From assembly GCA_002255575.1 (NCBI GenBank), contig NCAT01000015.1, positions 1 to 53,468 of the forward strand: a stretch of 53,468 bases of DNA. The letters are read 5' to 3'. The position numbers and the translations under genes are program-made. Positions 1 through 8,641 of the stretch are shown one piece after another. The notes beneath the pieces are model-generated. The model saw only the letters and a list, made by a program, of their open reading frames with translations. It searched no databases and was not told the DNA's origin. Numbering within the stretch: position 1 is the stretch's first letter; the number at the start of each line of letters is the position of its first letter. The stretch is from Acidocella sp. 20-57-95 (GTDB lineage Bacteria > Pseudomonadota > Alphaproteobacteria > Acetobacterales > Acetobacteraceae).

Positions 1-67
1 CGATCACACGCCTCGCCACAAAATCCCCACCGTTAAAATCAAACGATCAGATTCAGGATCAACAAGG

Positions 68-1549
68 TTAACACAAGACGGGGATCAGCTTACGCTTACT
101 TTTATCGTTCGGTACCGCGATAAAATATTGCGAGACCTCTGGCTTTCCCTCATACCAATCAGACTTTGCAAAAAATCGATACGGTGAAACAGGTTTTACT
201 TGATGCGCCAAAAATGCCCGCGCGACAATCGCGCCACCACTCGCGATGGTCGCATCAGAAGCCTGCCAATAGCCCGCATACCCGTAACGCAAATGATGTT
301 TTTCAAGAGCATCAACAAGAGCGATTGTATCTGATGGAAAATTCACCGGCACCTGAATTTCGGATATCTTCGCAAATGCCATGACCACACTAGCAAGCGA
401 GACAACAGCAAAATAGGTAACGGTTGTCTTGCTTATGATAATATGCCGCGCCGCCAAAATACTCACCGCGACCCAGGCCGGGAGAAAGAACCTTACACAA
501 GAATATTCTTGAAACAGATTACCAAAAACAACCGCAGAAACATCAAAAACAATGATCAAACATAACGTGATATCAATAAAACTTAAATACGACGCGCTTG
601 AAAATCGATTGCTCAGAATTGGCGCATAGACGCGAAGCATCCGGTAACAATTCACGACTGCAAAACAAATCAATGGCAAGCGTAGCAGCGCCACCGCGAG
701 CCCAAAAAATCCACCACCAAGCGGCACACACCCAAAAATACTCAACAATACAGGCCCCATGAAGCCTGCTGTGCGGAACAAGTCCGCGAGCTGAGGAATA
801 TTCGTCTCCAGCGGTAGTGCGGTAAACCCACCCGTCCATTGGTTTAACCAAACAAGTAGTTTTGCCATGGCCACGCCGAAAGCAAGTAGCGAAACAATCT
901 TTAGTCTTATGGCACCAGGCTTGGTTCGCATCAGCATAAGCGCAACCACGATCGGCAGGGCGCCAACATAAATAAAGAACGGGTCCGAAAAGGCCGCGTC
1001 AGTCGTCAAGATGAGTAGAGTAAACCACAGCCCCCAAGGCACGCTGACGCGTGCAAGCATGGCATCCACAATCATCACGACCAAAAAAATGCACATTACG
1101 GTCAGCACATGCAGCGGTGCATTAAAATAAAAATTAGCCGCATAGGCGCCCGTATTCGGTATCAATATCATGGCCAACAGAACCAAAAGTCCCATCAACC
1201 GCCCGCGGCGCATACCGGCCCCCAGGATCACCATCACAATACCAAGGCCAATCCATGCGATGATGGCGGCAAGCCTGATTGTTAAAACCGCATTATGCGT
1301 AACGGCCCAAACCGCCGCAAATACCAACTCATCCAAGCCGATATAATTATCTGGTGCCATCCACCAGCCATGCAGCCGCCAATTCCCGGCCACCATGTCC
1401 TGGGCCACCAGCAGCGCATTGGCCTGGTCGGAATTAATCAGCTCCGTACCAAACAGCCGGCTATCCAAAAAAGCCAGAATGATAAAACTAACAATCGCAC
1501 AAACGGCAAACCAGCGTGGCTTAGACGTCTCTGAAACAGCGAATGTCAC
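68..1549 (-). CDS. Polytopic membrane protein, possibly GT-C/PMT-like glycosyltransferase
   Basis: A 493-residue protein with a short cytoplasmic N-terminus and about ten to twelve hydrophobic segments spread over residues 12-400, followed by a soluble C-terminal tail of roughly 90 residues. The first extracytoplasmic loop (about residues 35-75) contains acidic and aromatic residues (NSD, WWMAPDNY), as in GT-C fold dolichyl/undecaprenyl-phosphate sugar transferases, but I cannot see a decisive catalytic motif. The start is GTG with a GGTGG sequence 7 nt upstream. Base composition is visibly more AT-rich than the FUSC gene upstream of it, which may indicate transfer. It could equally be an uncharacterised membrane protein of cell-surface polysaccharide synthesis. 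The 67 bases beyond its stop hold nothing I can identify. Confidence 0.75.
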   Translation of the reverse strand: MTFAVSETSKPRWFAVCAIVSFIILAFLDSRLFGTELINSDQANALLVAQDMVAGNWRLHGWWMAPDNYIGLDELVFAAVWAVTHNAVLTIRLAAIIAWIGLGIVMVILGAGMRRGRLMGLLVLLAMILIPNTGAYAANFYFNAPLHVLTVMCIFLVVMIVDAMLARVSVPWGLWFTLLILTTDAAFSDPFFIYVGALPIVVALMLMRTKPGAIRLKIVSLLAFGVAMAKLLVWLNQWTGGFTALPLETNIPQLADLFRTAGFMGPVLLSIFGCVPLGGGFFGLAVALLRLPLICFAVVNCYRMLRVYAPILSNRFSSASYLSFIDITLCLIIVFDVSAVVFGNLFQEYSCVRFFLPAWVAVSILAARHIIISKTTVTYFAVVSLASVVMAFAKISEIQVPVNFPSDTIALVDALEKHHLRYGYAGYWQASDATIASGGAIVARAFLAHQVKPVSPYRFFAKSDWYEGKPEVSQYFIAVPNDKSKRKLIPVLC

Positions 1550-1626
1550 GATGAACCACCATGCCTGTCCACGAAAATCCCAGCAATTTCGCGAACAAAG
1601 CCGCCAGTTTTTATATCATGCCGGGT

Positions 1627-1914
1627 TTAAGCGCTCAACCTCGCCACGTTGGCGCTCACTGTTTCACGGTAATGGCCCAGCACCGTATCAATGCCCAGAC
1701 CCGATTTGCCTTCAAAAGCAGCCTTCATCAAAGTCTGCCCGGCTTTCATCAGCTCTTGAACTTTTTCATTCACCATCAACTCGGCCTCGCTCTGAACATC
1801 CGGTCCGCCAGAGGCGAATTTGGTCAGGCGCATCGTAATGACTTGTTGGGACTCTATTGCCAGCATCGTGCTTTGCAGCACCATCGCGCTCATCGAAGAA
1901 AACAGGGAAAACAT
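1627..1914 (-). CDS. Small phasin-like helical protein
   Basis: A 95-residue protein that is almost entirely amphipathic helix, rich in Met, Gln, Glu and Ala (for example SMSAMVLQST and KVQELMKAGQTL). This resembles small phasin-type or granule-associated proteins of Alphaproteobacteria, which coat polyhydroxyalkanoate granules or act as coiled-coil adaptors. The ATG chosen follows a TTGAGG sequence. The same frame stays open further upstream, but that stretch is Gly/Pro-rich, runs into the preceding FUSC gene and looks like read-through rather than protein. It lies 71 bp downstream of the FUSC gene on the same strand, so they may be co-transcribed. The family call is by composition only. Confidence 0.6.
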   Translation of the reverse strand: MFSLFSSMSAMVLQSTMLAIESQQVITMRLTKFASGGPDVQSEAELMVNEKVQELMKAGQTLMKAAFEGKSGLGIDTVLGHYRETVSANVARLSA

Positions 1915-1985
1915 CTCAGCCTCAAGGTTGCTATCACCATCATGGGCCGGAATCGTTAAATCACCTAATGGGCCACAAACACCCG

Positions 1986-3980
1986 CTAAGGTTGGGCAAT
2001 TAATTCCACCTGCCGGGCCAGCCTGGTCAGTGCCTCCGCCCCTGGGCCGAGGGGCAAAGCCGGTCTGGTTGCCGTCTCCCCAGCCAGGCTTCGCGCCAAA
2101 AACACCCGCCATTCCTGCCAAGCTGCCCGCGCCTCCGGCGGCAGGCTGGGTCGGTCCAGCGCCAGCACAGAAAGCCTGCCCGCCATCCGGCGCAGCGCCG
2201 CATCCACCACCGCGCCCCGCTCAAGCACAGCATCCCGGCCTTTATGCGGCTCCAGTAGCGCCCGCGCCAACGAGGCTTCCAGATTATTGCTGGCCATCCC
2301 GGCCGTCCGCCGCGCCGCGTCAGGTACTGGCGCGTTATCCAGCAAAGCGTTGAAAACTGCGTCTGCATAAGCGGCGTGCGCCGCCAGCGCCTGGCCGATG
2401 CTGGCTTCCACCCGCTCATGCTCAAACCCCGGCCATAAAAGCAAATTCCCAAGCACCGCCAGCACCCCACCCAGCAGGGTGTAGCCAATGCGGGAGAGCG
2501 CCACATTCATCTGGTCCGCCCCCGGCAAAATCTGCTCCACCAGCAGCACCACCATCGGCGTTAACGCCGCCTGAAACGCCCCGTAGCTTACGCCCCTGAT
2601 GGCAAAGGCAAACATCGTCAGCGGCAACATAATCACCGCCAGCGCCAACTGCGTTTGCGCCATCAGCCCGATCACCGCCGCCAGCGCCCCACCCAGCGCG
2701 TTGCCGGCAATCCGCTCGGCCGCCCGCACCCAGGTCGCCGAAAAATACGGCTGCAAGCACAATATCATCGTAATGGTCGCCCAATGGGCAAATTGCTGAT
2801 GCACCAGCATGGTGAACGCCAAAGTCGGGGTCACAATCACCCAGGCCCGCAGCGCATGCCGCAACGGTGCCGACTCTAGCCGGAAGTTTGAGCGTATCGG
2901 CGACAAAATGCGGGTCCGCCACGGAATATTATTCATACCCGAAAGCGCTTGGCCTGCCGGGCTGGACACCGTCATCAACACCGCGAAATTCTCCGCCATC
3001 GCGCTCGCCACATGGGCCGCTTCAGACTCCGGCGGCAATTTGGCAATTTCGCCCCGTAGCCGGTCCAGGCTCGCCAGTTTTTTCGGCGTATCCAACCGGA
3101 CCGCCGCAACAATATCACGCCCCAGCGCGGCCAACCCACCTGCAATCAGCCGCAGCACCCGGGCCGCTTGTGGCCGGATCGCCACATCATGTTCCAGAAC
3201 ATCCGAAAGCGCGATCAGCCCGCCAAACATCTGCTCCAATGTCTGCAAGCGCACACTTGTCTGGGCCGCCCGCTGGCTCACCAGGCCGCGACGGCGGAAT
3301 GTATCCAGCGCCACGCCACGCGCGGTCTCAATCGCTTCACGCACCCCGCGCCGGTGCCGCGCCGCATGCGCCTCAAATGCCGCCATATCAGGTGCGGACT
3401 GCGCCAAAGCAGCCAATTCTTTTGCCAGGACACTCAATTTCCCAGCCACCTCCGCCAGCGCCAGACGCGTCGGCTTAAAGGGATGGATCCGCCAGATCAG
3501 CAATGTCAGCCCAGCGGCCCAGAGCGCACCGGCAAAAATATTCGCCCCCTGCTCTGCCGCACCCAAAAGGGAGCCCGCCGGATAATCCAGCGCCAGCACA
3601 ATCACCACGCTCAGCAGATTGCCCACCTGCAAGCCGCCCTGGCCGTAAATACGGGCATAGCTGGCCGCAAAAATCGCTAAGCCCGCCGCCGGGGCTGCCA
3701 CCAGCACGCCGTAACCACGTAAATAACCAAAAAAACCGTATGACATGCCCGCCAAAAACGCGAATGCCAGCACCGCCGGCGCCCGCCGGCGCAGCGGCCC
3801 GCCAGGGTCGGCAAAGCAGGTTAGCAGCGCCCCCAAGGCTGCCAGGCCAAAATGCGGCAGCCCCAGCACTTGGCCCAGCAGCACCGTGACAGCCACCGCC
3901 ATGCCCGCCCGCACGCCTTCAGCCAGCGAGACTGCGCCGACATTCCAGGTTAGCGGTAAATTCTTCAAAAATGGCGGCAT
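1986..3980 (-). CDS. FUSC-family efflux protein (aromatic acid / fusaric acid exporter type)
   Basis: A 664-residue inner-membrane protein with the duplicated layout of the FUSC (YccS/AaeB) family: a block of about five to six transmembrane helices in the first 165 residues, a long soluble helical domain (about 170-370), a second membrane block (about 375-515, LAFTMLVHQQFAHWATIT then several hydrophobic helices), and a soluble C-terminus. Family members export aromatic carboxylates such as p-hydroxybenzoate or fusaric acid, usually together with a HlyD-type adaptor. No adaptor lies next to this gene. The length fits the family. Substrate cannot be read from sequence. Confidence 0.85.
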   Translation of the reverse strand: MPPFLKNLPLTWNVGAVSLAEGVRAGMAVAVTVLLGQVLGLPHFGLAALGALLTCFADPGGPLRRRAPAVLAFAFLAGMSYGFFGYLRGYGVLVAAPAAGLAIFAASYARIYGQGGLQVGNLLSVVIVLALDYPAGSLLGAAEQGANIFAGALWAAGLTLLIWRIHPFKPTRLALAEVAGKLSVLAKELAALAQSAPDMAAFEAHAARHRRGVREAIETARGVALDTFRRRGLVSQRAAQTSVRLQTLEQMFGGLIALSDVLEHDVAIRPQAARVLRLIAGGLAALGRDIVAAVRLDTPKKLASLDRLRGEIAKLPPESEAAHVASAMAENFAVLMTVSSPAGQALSGMNNIPWRTRILSPIRSNFRLESAPLRHALRAWVIVTPTLAFTMLVHQQFAHWATITMILCLQPYFSATWVRAAERIAGNALGGALAAVIGLMAQTQLALAVIMLPLTMFAFAIRGVSYGAFQAALTPMVVLLVEQILPGADQMNVALSRIGYTLLGGVLAVLGNLLLWPGFEHERVEASIGQALAAHAAYADAVFNALLDNAPVPDAARRTAGMASNNLEASLARALLEPHKGRDAVLERGAVVDAALRRMAGRLSVLALDRPSLPPEARAAWQEWRVFLARSLAGETATRPALPLGPGAEALTRLARQVELIAQP

Positions 3981-4074
3981 CGCCCGCTATGTGCCAGAGC
4001 TTGCCAGCCGGTGATATAGTGCCAAACTGAATGGGTCGAACCGCCCGTTCGGCCAGCGCCAAAGCGATATTGGT

Positions 4075-4698
4075 TTAACCCAGCAAACCCCGCAATTGCT
4101 CCAACGCCTGCAACGTATCGCCAAGCAGTGCGCGTAACCGTTCGGCTTCCGGGTCAGCCTTCTGGCGCACCAGTACGCGCGCCTGGGCGGGCCGCAAATT
4201 ATCCGAACGCACCGGCTGTTCAGGGTCTGCGGGCAGCAGCCCGGGCATTGAGAGTTGTGGGGCAGTCTCGGTCGGTTTGCGCGTCATCTCAGGTTCCGGA
4301 GCCAGTTTACGTTCCACCTCGGCGGCCAGACGCTCTTCCGCTGACGCCGGCGGAATATCTTCATGCAACGCCCCGCCGCCTTCACGCAACAGTCTTTGCA
4401 CGCCTTTGATGGTATAACCTTGCGTGTAGAGTAAATCCGCCACGCGCCGCAGCAACAGCACATCCTCGGGCCGGTAATAACGCCGCCCACCACCGCGCTT
4501 CAGCGGCCTTACCTGCGGGAACTTGGTCTCCCAGAATCGCAGCACATGTTGCGGTACATGCAGCTCATCGGCCACTTCACTAATCGTGCGAAACGCATCA
4601 GCTGATTTGCGGGTCCGGGCGCGCGACGGGTCGGCGTGATGATCCTCAAAATCATCTTCAATCCCGTCATCAGCCGGGTCTATTTTCATGATGCTCAA
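4075..4698 (-). CDS. MerR-family transcriptional regulator
   Basis: A protein of about 204-207 residues with an N-terminal MerR helix-turn-helix and wing: [19 protein letters not shown], then the R-R-Y-Y-RPEDV wing near residues 75-80, and the dimerisation helix start [11 protein letters not shown]. The C-terminal half is Pro/Ala-rich with no metal- or drug-binding cysteines, so the effector is unknown. A MerR gene directly after ihfA and fabH is a conserved arrangement in Alphaproteobacteria. Two starts are possible: a TTG that overlaps the ihfA stop, or the ATG at 4689, 5 nt after that stop. The ATG is the conservative choice. Translational coupling to ihfA is likely. Confidence 0.88.
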   Translation of the reverse strand: MSIMKIDPADDGIEDDFEDHHADPSRARTRKSADAFRTISEVADELHVPQHVLRFWETKFPQVRPLKRGGGRRYYRPEDVLLLRRVADLLYTQGYTIKGVQRLLREGGGALHEDIPPASAEERLAAEVERKLAPEPEMTRKPTETAPQLSMPGLLPADPEQPVRSDNLRPAQARVLVRQKADPEAERLRALLGDTLQALEQLRGLLG

Positions 4699-5003
4699 TG
4701 TTCAAGCGGCGTGGTGACGGTACCGTTCACGGCATCGCGCAGCATCTGGCTTGGGCGGAACACCAGCACCCGGCGCGGCATGATGGGAACCTCCACACCG
4801 GTTTTCGGGTTGCGGCCAATCCGGCGCCCTTTCTGGCGTACCGAAAATGTCCCGAACCCACTGATTTTAACAGATTTTCCTTCAGTCAACGCATCCGCGA
4901 CACGGGTTAACATCGACTCCAGCAAGTCAGCCGATTCGTTACGAGAGAGACCCACCGTGGCATAGATAGCCTCAGTGAGCTGCGCGCGCGTCAAAGTGTT
5001 CAT
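4695..5003 (-). CDS. ihfA: Integration host factor subunit alpha
   Basis: A 102-residue member of the HU/IHF DNA-bending family. The N-terminal helices ([20 protein letters not shown]) form the dimer body, and the beta-arm region carries [13 protein letters not shown], the RIGRNPKTG signature and a proline near the arm tip (VPIMPRRV), which intercalates into DNA. The alpha subunit pairs with IhfB, encoded elsewhere, to make sharp bends at promoters and recombination sites. It sits 51 bp downstream of fabH and has its own promoter-like sequence, described separately. No Shine-Dalgarno precedes the ATG, which suggests a leaderless transcript. Confidence 0.95.
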   Translation of the reverse strand: MNTLTRAQLTEAIYATVGLSRNESADLLESMLTRVADALTEGKSVKISGFGTFSVRQKGRRIGRNPKTGVEVPIMPRRVLVFRPSQMLRDAVNGTVTTPLEH

Positions 5004-5009
5004 TTTACA

Positions 5010-5037
5010 AGATTAGCACGCGATTTCACTTGGTCAA
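5010..5037 (-). promoter_or_regulatory. Predicted sigma-70 promoter of ihfA (leaderless)
   Basis: On the minus strand a -35 element TTGACC (5032-5037) is separated by 16 bp from a -10 element TAATCT (5010-5015). A start 7 nt further on would fall on or next to the ihfA ATG at 5003, and there is no ribosome-binding sequence between them. Prediction from consensus matching only. Confidence 0.5.
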
Positions 5038-5054
5038 CAACACTTAACATTTGT

Positions 5055-6035
5055 TCATAACCGAATCAGCGCAGAGCCCCAGGTTAACCCGCCACCTAAA
5101 GCTTCCAGCAGAACCAATTGTCCTGGCAGAATTCTGCCATCCGACATCGCCTGATAGAGCGCCAGCGGAATCGACGCAGCCGAGGTGTTGGCGTGCTGGT
5201 CCACGGTCACCACCACTTGCGCTTCTGTCAGGCCCAGTTTTTTGCCGACACTATCAATAATCCGGCGGTTCGCCTGGTGCGGCACCAGCCAATCTATATC
5301 TTTATTTGTCAGACCATTAGCAGTTAATGCTTCATTAACAGCTGAAGATAACAAGGTCACCGCATGGCGGAAAACCTCCCGGCCATTCATCACCAATTTG
5401 CCGGATTTTTCGGGCTGCCCCACAGCGCCATCGACATATAACATGTCCGCCAAACGGCCATCAGAATGCAGATGGGTGGACAGCACGCCCTTGCTGCCAG
5501 GCGCCACATCACGGGCTTGCAGCAGCACGGCAGCCGCACCGTCACCGAATAAAACACAGGTACCGCGGTCCTCGAAATTCAAAATCCGCGAATAAACCTC
5601 AGATCCAATCACGAGAATGTTATCAGCCTGCCCCGCCCGGATCAGCCCGTCCGCCACTGACAACCCATAAATAAAACCAGAGCACGCCGCCGCGAGGTCG
5701 AACCCAAAGGCGTTATGCGCGCCAATCGCGGCCTGCACATGCACGGCGGTCGCCGGAAATGCCTGGTCAGGGGTGGAGGTTGCCAGGATAATCGCGTTCA
5801 CCGCCAGCGGGTCCACGCCCGCCTTGGCCAATGCCTCGCGCGCCGCCGCTGCGCCCATAAAAGCTGCGGTTTCATGGGAGCCCGCAAAATGCCGCTGTTT
5901 GATACCGGTACGTTCGGTGATCCAGTCGTCAGAGGTATCAACGCGTAACGCCATTTCGGCATTCGAGGTGATTTTTTCTGGCAGATAATGCCCCACACCC
6001 GTCAGAACCGACCGGCGGATCAAGCCTTCAGACAT
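5055..6035 (-). CDS. fabH: 3-oxoacyl-ACP synthase III (KAS III)
   Basis: Catalyses the first condensation of type II fatty acid synthesis, acetyl-CoA plus malonyl-ACP to acetoacetyl-ACP, in the cytoplasm. The 326-residue protein has the full Cys-His-Asn triad: the nucleophile in AAACSGF (about residue 118), the His in WLVPHQANRR and the Asn in DQHANTSAAS. The C-terminal LEALGGGLTWGSALIRL is typical. The ATG used here overlaps the plsX stop by 8 bp (ATGTCTGA), a tight coupling; an upstream in-frame TTG would add three residues and is less likely. Confidence 0.97.
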   Translation of the reverse strand: MSEGLIRRSVLTGVGHYLPEKITSNAEMALRVDTSDDWITERTGIKQRHFAGSHETAAFMGAAAAREALAKAGVDPLAVNAIILATSTPDQAFPATAVHVQAAIGAHNAFGFDLAAACSGFIYGLSVADGLIRAGQADNILVIGSEVYSRILNFEDRGTCVLFGDGAAAVLLQARDVAPGSKGVLSTHLHSDGRLADMLYVDGAVGQPEKSGKLVMNGREVFRHAVTLLSSAVNEALTANGLTNKDIDWLVPHQANRRIIDSVGKKLGLTEAQVVVTVDQHANTSAASIPLALYQAMSDGRILPGQLVLLEALGGGLTWGSALIRL

Positions 6036-7077
6036 GCGGTACAACCGTCGCCGGGTCGAGCAGAGCCTTGTCCAAAGCCGCCAAACTATCGCCTATTTTC
6101 TGGTTAAAATCATGGGTAATCATATCAAGCGCCACGTCCACCGCATGGGCAAAACCCTCAGCATCAGCGCCACCATGGGATTTCACCACCACGCCGTTCA
6201 AACCCAGCAGCACCGCACCATTATAACGGCGCGGGTCCAGCCATTCGCGCAACCGCTGCAAACCGCCACGGGCCAGCAAATAGCCGGCCTTGGCCAGCGG
6301 GCCAGAGCTGAAAACGCGCTTGAGAAGTTCACCGACCAATTTCAGCGCTCCCTCTCCGGTCTTCAGCGCCACATTGCCGGTAAAGCCATCCGTCACCACC
6401 ACATCCACCGTCCCCGCCGCAATGTCGTGGCCTTCAACAAATCCGTAAAACTGCCCCGAAATCGGGCTGTCGCGCAGGGTCGCGGCGGCTGAGCGCAAGG
6501 TCTCGTCACCCTTGCCTTCTTCAGACCCGATATTCAGCAAGCCAAAACTAGGGGCAGGTAGGCCCAGCACCACCCGGGCAAAAATCTCCCCCATCAGGGC
6601 AAATTCCACCAGGTTCCGGGCATCGTAAACCACGTTCAGCCCTAAATCGAGCATGACCACATCGCCCTTGGCGGACGGCCCAATCGCCGCCATCGCGGGC
6701 CGGTCGATCCCCGGCAGGGTTTTCAAAACAATCTTGGAGAGGGCCAGCAGCGCACCGGTATTGCCGGCGGAAATCACGCCAGCCGCCTCGCCGCCATGCA
6801 CGGCATCAATGGCGCGGCGCATCGAACTATCACGCAGTCTCAGCGCTACGGTCGGCTTCATGTCGCCCGTTACGGTCTCAGCGCTATGATGGATAACAGC
6901 TTGCGTCTTCAGCCGCTTGGTCTTGGCCAGCATCGGGCCAATCACCGCTTCATCGCCATAAATCAGGAATTTTGCCTGCGGATGACGCGCCGCCGCCAAT
7001 TCCAGCCCGGCCATAACCATCGCCGGTGCATCATCTCCCCCCATGGCATCCACAGCCAACAAATTGCTCCGGCTCAT
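6028..7077 (-). CDS. plsX: Phosphate acyltransferase PlsX
   Basis: Converts acyl-ACP to acyl-phosphate, the acyl donor for PlsY at the start of phospholipid synthesis. The 349-residue protein starts with the typical LLAVDAMGGDDAPAMVMAG and has GVISAGNTGALLALS and VVVTDGFTGNVALKT segments of the family. It lies in the usual order rpmF-plsX-fabH, with a 49-bp gap after rpmF and an 8-bp overlap with fabH, so lipid initiation and elongation enzymes are made together. Length is normal for the family. Confidence 0.97.
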   Translation of the reverse strand: MSRSNLLAVDAMGGDDAPAMVMAGLELAAARHPQAKFLIYGDEAVIGPMLAKTKRLKTQAVIHHSAETVTGDMKPTVALRLRDSSMRRAIDAVHGGEAAGVISAGNTGALLALSKIVLKTLPGIDRPAMAAIGPSAKGDVVMLDLGLNVVYDARNLVEFALMGEIFARVVLGLPAPSFGLLNIGSEEGKGDETLRSAAATLRDSPISGQFYGFVEGHDIAAGTVDVVVTDGFTGNVALKTGEGALKLVGELLKRVFSSGPLAKAGYLLARGGLQRLREWLDPRRYNGAVLLGLNGVVVKSHGGADAEGFAHAVDVALDMITHDFNQKIGDSLAALDKALLDPATVVPHV

Positions 7078-7126
7078 TTCACACCGTTCGGTCTAAAAAT
7101 ACGCGGGGGGAGAGATCGGTCAGAGT

Positions 7127-7330
7127 TCAGATACGAACAACGCCCTTGGCGGTCTTGCCAGAGGCCACAACTTCACGGTTATCATAATGGCCGCAATGGG
7201 CACAAACATGGTGCGGGCGCTTCAGTTCGCCGCAATTACCGCATTCAGCATGGGATTCTGCACGCAGAGCCTGATGGCTGCGGCGCATACCAGCGCGCGA
7301 CGGGGAGGTCTTTCTCTTAGGAACAGCCAT
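7127..7330 (-). CDS. rpmF: 50S ribosomal protein L32
   Basis: A 67-residue basic protein starting [19 protein letters not shown], the hallmark of L32, with a zinc-ribbon pair of cysteine knuckles (CGNCG and CAHCG, about residues 31-50). It is the zinc-binding paralogue form. It is the first gene of the rpmF-plsX-fabH run, as in most proteobacteria, which links ribosome and membrane synthesis. Confidence 0.97.
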   Translation of the reverse strand: MAVPKRKTSPSRAGMRRSHQALRAESHAECGNCGELKRPHHVCAHCGHYDNREVVASGKTAKGVVRI

Positions 7331-7473
7331 AGTGAGTTACGCCTTGAAAACAAAAAAGGATGATATGAGAGGCGCGGCGTAGCAGAGCCCGGCTTGCATC
7401 GCAAGTATCATGCCCTGCACCGGCCCAGCCGGGGCCGCATGGCAGGGGTTTCACACGGCTATGGCAGCGCTGT

Positions 7474-7881
7474 TTAACCCGCCAGAATGCCGCGGATCAT
7501 CCATAGAATCAGCAATATTTGGGCAAAAAATGCCACGGCCCGCAGCAGCACCATCATCGGGCTGGTGCTGATCATATGGATCACGCTCTGCGCCACCCGT
7601 AGAACCACAATAAATTCGCCAACCGCGTTGGCGGGGGCAGGTTTGCCCAGGGCTGCCCCAGCCAACACCACAGCGGCAAAAATTGGCAGTGTTTCCAAGG
7701 CATTGAGATGGGCATGGTGGGTCCGCGTGATAACCCCAGGCTCATCGACCGCACCACCGCGCGTCCAGGCATTGGGTTTTTTCGTGCCACGGAGAATCGG
7801 AATTACACGGTAACCGGAATAAAAAACCACCAACAACAAGGTCCATAAGGAAAAATAGACGACCGCTTGTAAGCCACTCAT
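7474..7881 (-). CDS. MAPEG-family membrane protein
   Basis: A 135-residue inner-membrane protein with four hydrophobic segments. The first helix is LQAVVYFSLWTLLLVVFYSG, followed by a basic loop with the family's R-x-x-x-A/G-H-x-N-x-x-E pattern (TRTHHAHLNALETLPIFAA, about residues 58-76). The MAPEG superfamily (microsomal GST and leukotriene synthase relatives) performs glutathione-dependent chemistry in eukaryotes; bacterial members are mostly uncharacterised. The ATG chosen has AGGGA just upstream; a longer frame with 18 extra residues lacks a good ribosome-binding site. Confidence 0.85.
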   Translation of the reverse strand: MSGLQAVVYFSLWTLLLVVFYSGYRVIPILRGTKKPNAWTRGGAVDEPGVITRTHHAHLNALETLPIFAAVVLAGAALGKPAPANAVGEFIVVLRVAQSVIHMISTSPMMVLLRAVAFFAQILLILWMIRGILAG

Positions 7882-7900
7882 TATCCCTGCTCCGTGTTGA

Positions 7901-8143
7901 TCAAACGCTGTGCGATGTTGTTGTGGTTTTCGCAATTAATCTCGGCTCTATCGAACCCCAGCCCGCTATGGCCCCGGCACGCGCAAGTGCCATCATGCCG
8001 CTTGGCCCAAATTGGACATCTTCTAAATTGGACATCTTAGGGGCACGGTCTTTTGCCCAAGCGGCATTGCCGATGAGGCCTCGCCGGGTGCCGAGCACCT
8101 TGTTCACCGCACGCGCGCCAGCCTTGCCACCGCGCTTAACCAT
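7901..8143 (-). CDS. Possible small basic protein between DUF805 and MAPEG genes
   Basis: An 80-codon frame whose ATG overlaps the DUF805 stop by 8 bp and whose stop lies 20 bp before the MAPEG start, an operon-like fit. The N-terminal half is basic (MVKRGGKAGARAVNKVLG). I recognise no family. A 14-bp direct repeat (8009-8022 and 8025-8038, period 16) lies inside the frame; because 16 is not a multiple of three, the duplication changed the reading frame, and the unduplicated version would end soon after. It may be a recent or non-functional frame. Confidence 0.3.
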   Translation of the reverse strand: MVKRGGKAGARAVNKVLGTRRGLIGNAAWAKDRAPKMSNLEDVQFGPSGMMALARAGAIAGWGSIEPRLIAKTTTTSHSV

Positions 8144-8546
8144 AATGATTTCGGCCGTTTGTACCGGGACCAAACAACATAACCAGCGCGACGATCGCCA
8201 CAATGACCTTATCGACAATCGCCACATCATCAAACGACATTATCGATAGCGCCGGCCAAGCCAAATACAGACCCAGAATCCAGATGATATTAAAGCCCGG
8301 CAAATTCATATCATGCAGCCGTTTGGCGCCAATCGAGGCGCCAGCCCAAAGCGTCAACACAATACCCAGCACCGCTAAAATAAGGCCTAATATAAGTAGA
8401 ATCTTGTTATCTGCCCGCTGGCCAACCAAATCCAAGATGTTCGCAAGAAACGCGACAATCGATAAAAATACGGTCGTCACAATAGACCAACCAAAATAAG
8501 CCAGCCGCCCCATCCGCCCAGAGAAATCAAATAATCGGTCAATCAC
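8136..8546 (-). CDS. DUF805 membrane protein
   Basis: A 136-residue protein with the DUF805 (YhaH/YhaI) pattern: an N-terminal FDFSGRMGRLAYFGWS, matching the family's F-x-GR-x-x-R-x-x-Y/F-W-x motif, four transmembrane helices, and the GAKRLHDMNLPGF motif between helices two and three (about residues 73-85). The C-terminus FGPGTNGRNHYG is also typical (PGTxGxNxYG). The function of this family is unknown. It probably heads the transcript that includes the MAPEG gene. Confidence 0.9.
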   Translation of the reverse strand: MIDRLFDFSGRMGRLAYFGWSIVTTVFLSIVAFLANILDLVGQRADNKILLILGLILAVLGIVLTLWAGASIGAKRLHDMNLPGFNIIWILGLYLAWPALSIMSFDDVAIVDKVIVAIVALVMLFGPGTNGRNHYG

Positions 8547-8641
8547 AGCCTGCCCCTGATTTTTTCAAAGCAGAGATGGCGGCTGATTGCAGAAATGCAA
8601 TGAGGTGATTTTGGCTCACCACCGGCCGCTCACGCTGCGCG

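Noticed and set aside
2027..2506. Second minus-strand frame inside the FUSC gene
   Set aside because: A shadow frame, Trp/Arg/Cys-rich; the FUSC frame has the conserved membrane pattern.
4015..4075. tRNA-like GGTTCGA sequence on the minus strand
   Set aside because: The flanking T-stem does not pair and no acceptor or anticodon arm can be drawn.
7412..7448. GC-rich hairpin between rpmF and the MAPEG gene as a terminator
   Set aside because: Imperfect stem and no T run on either strand; left unannotated.
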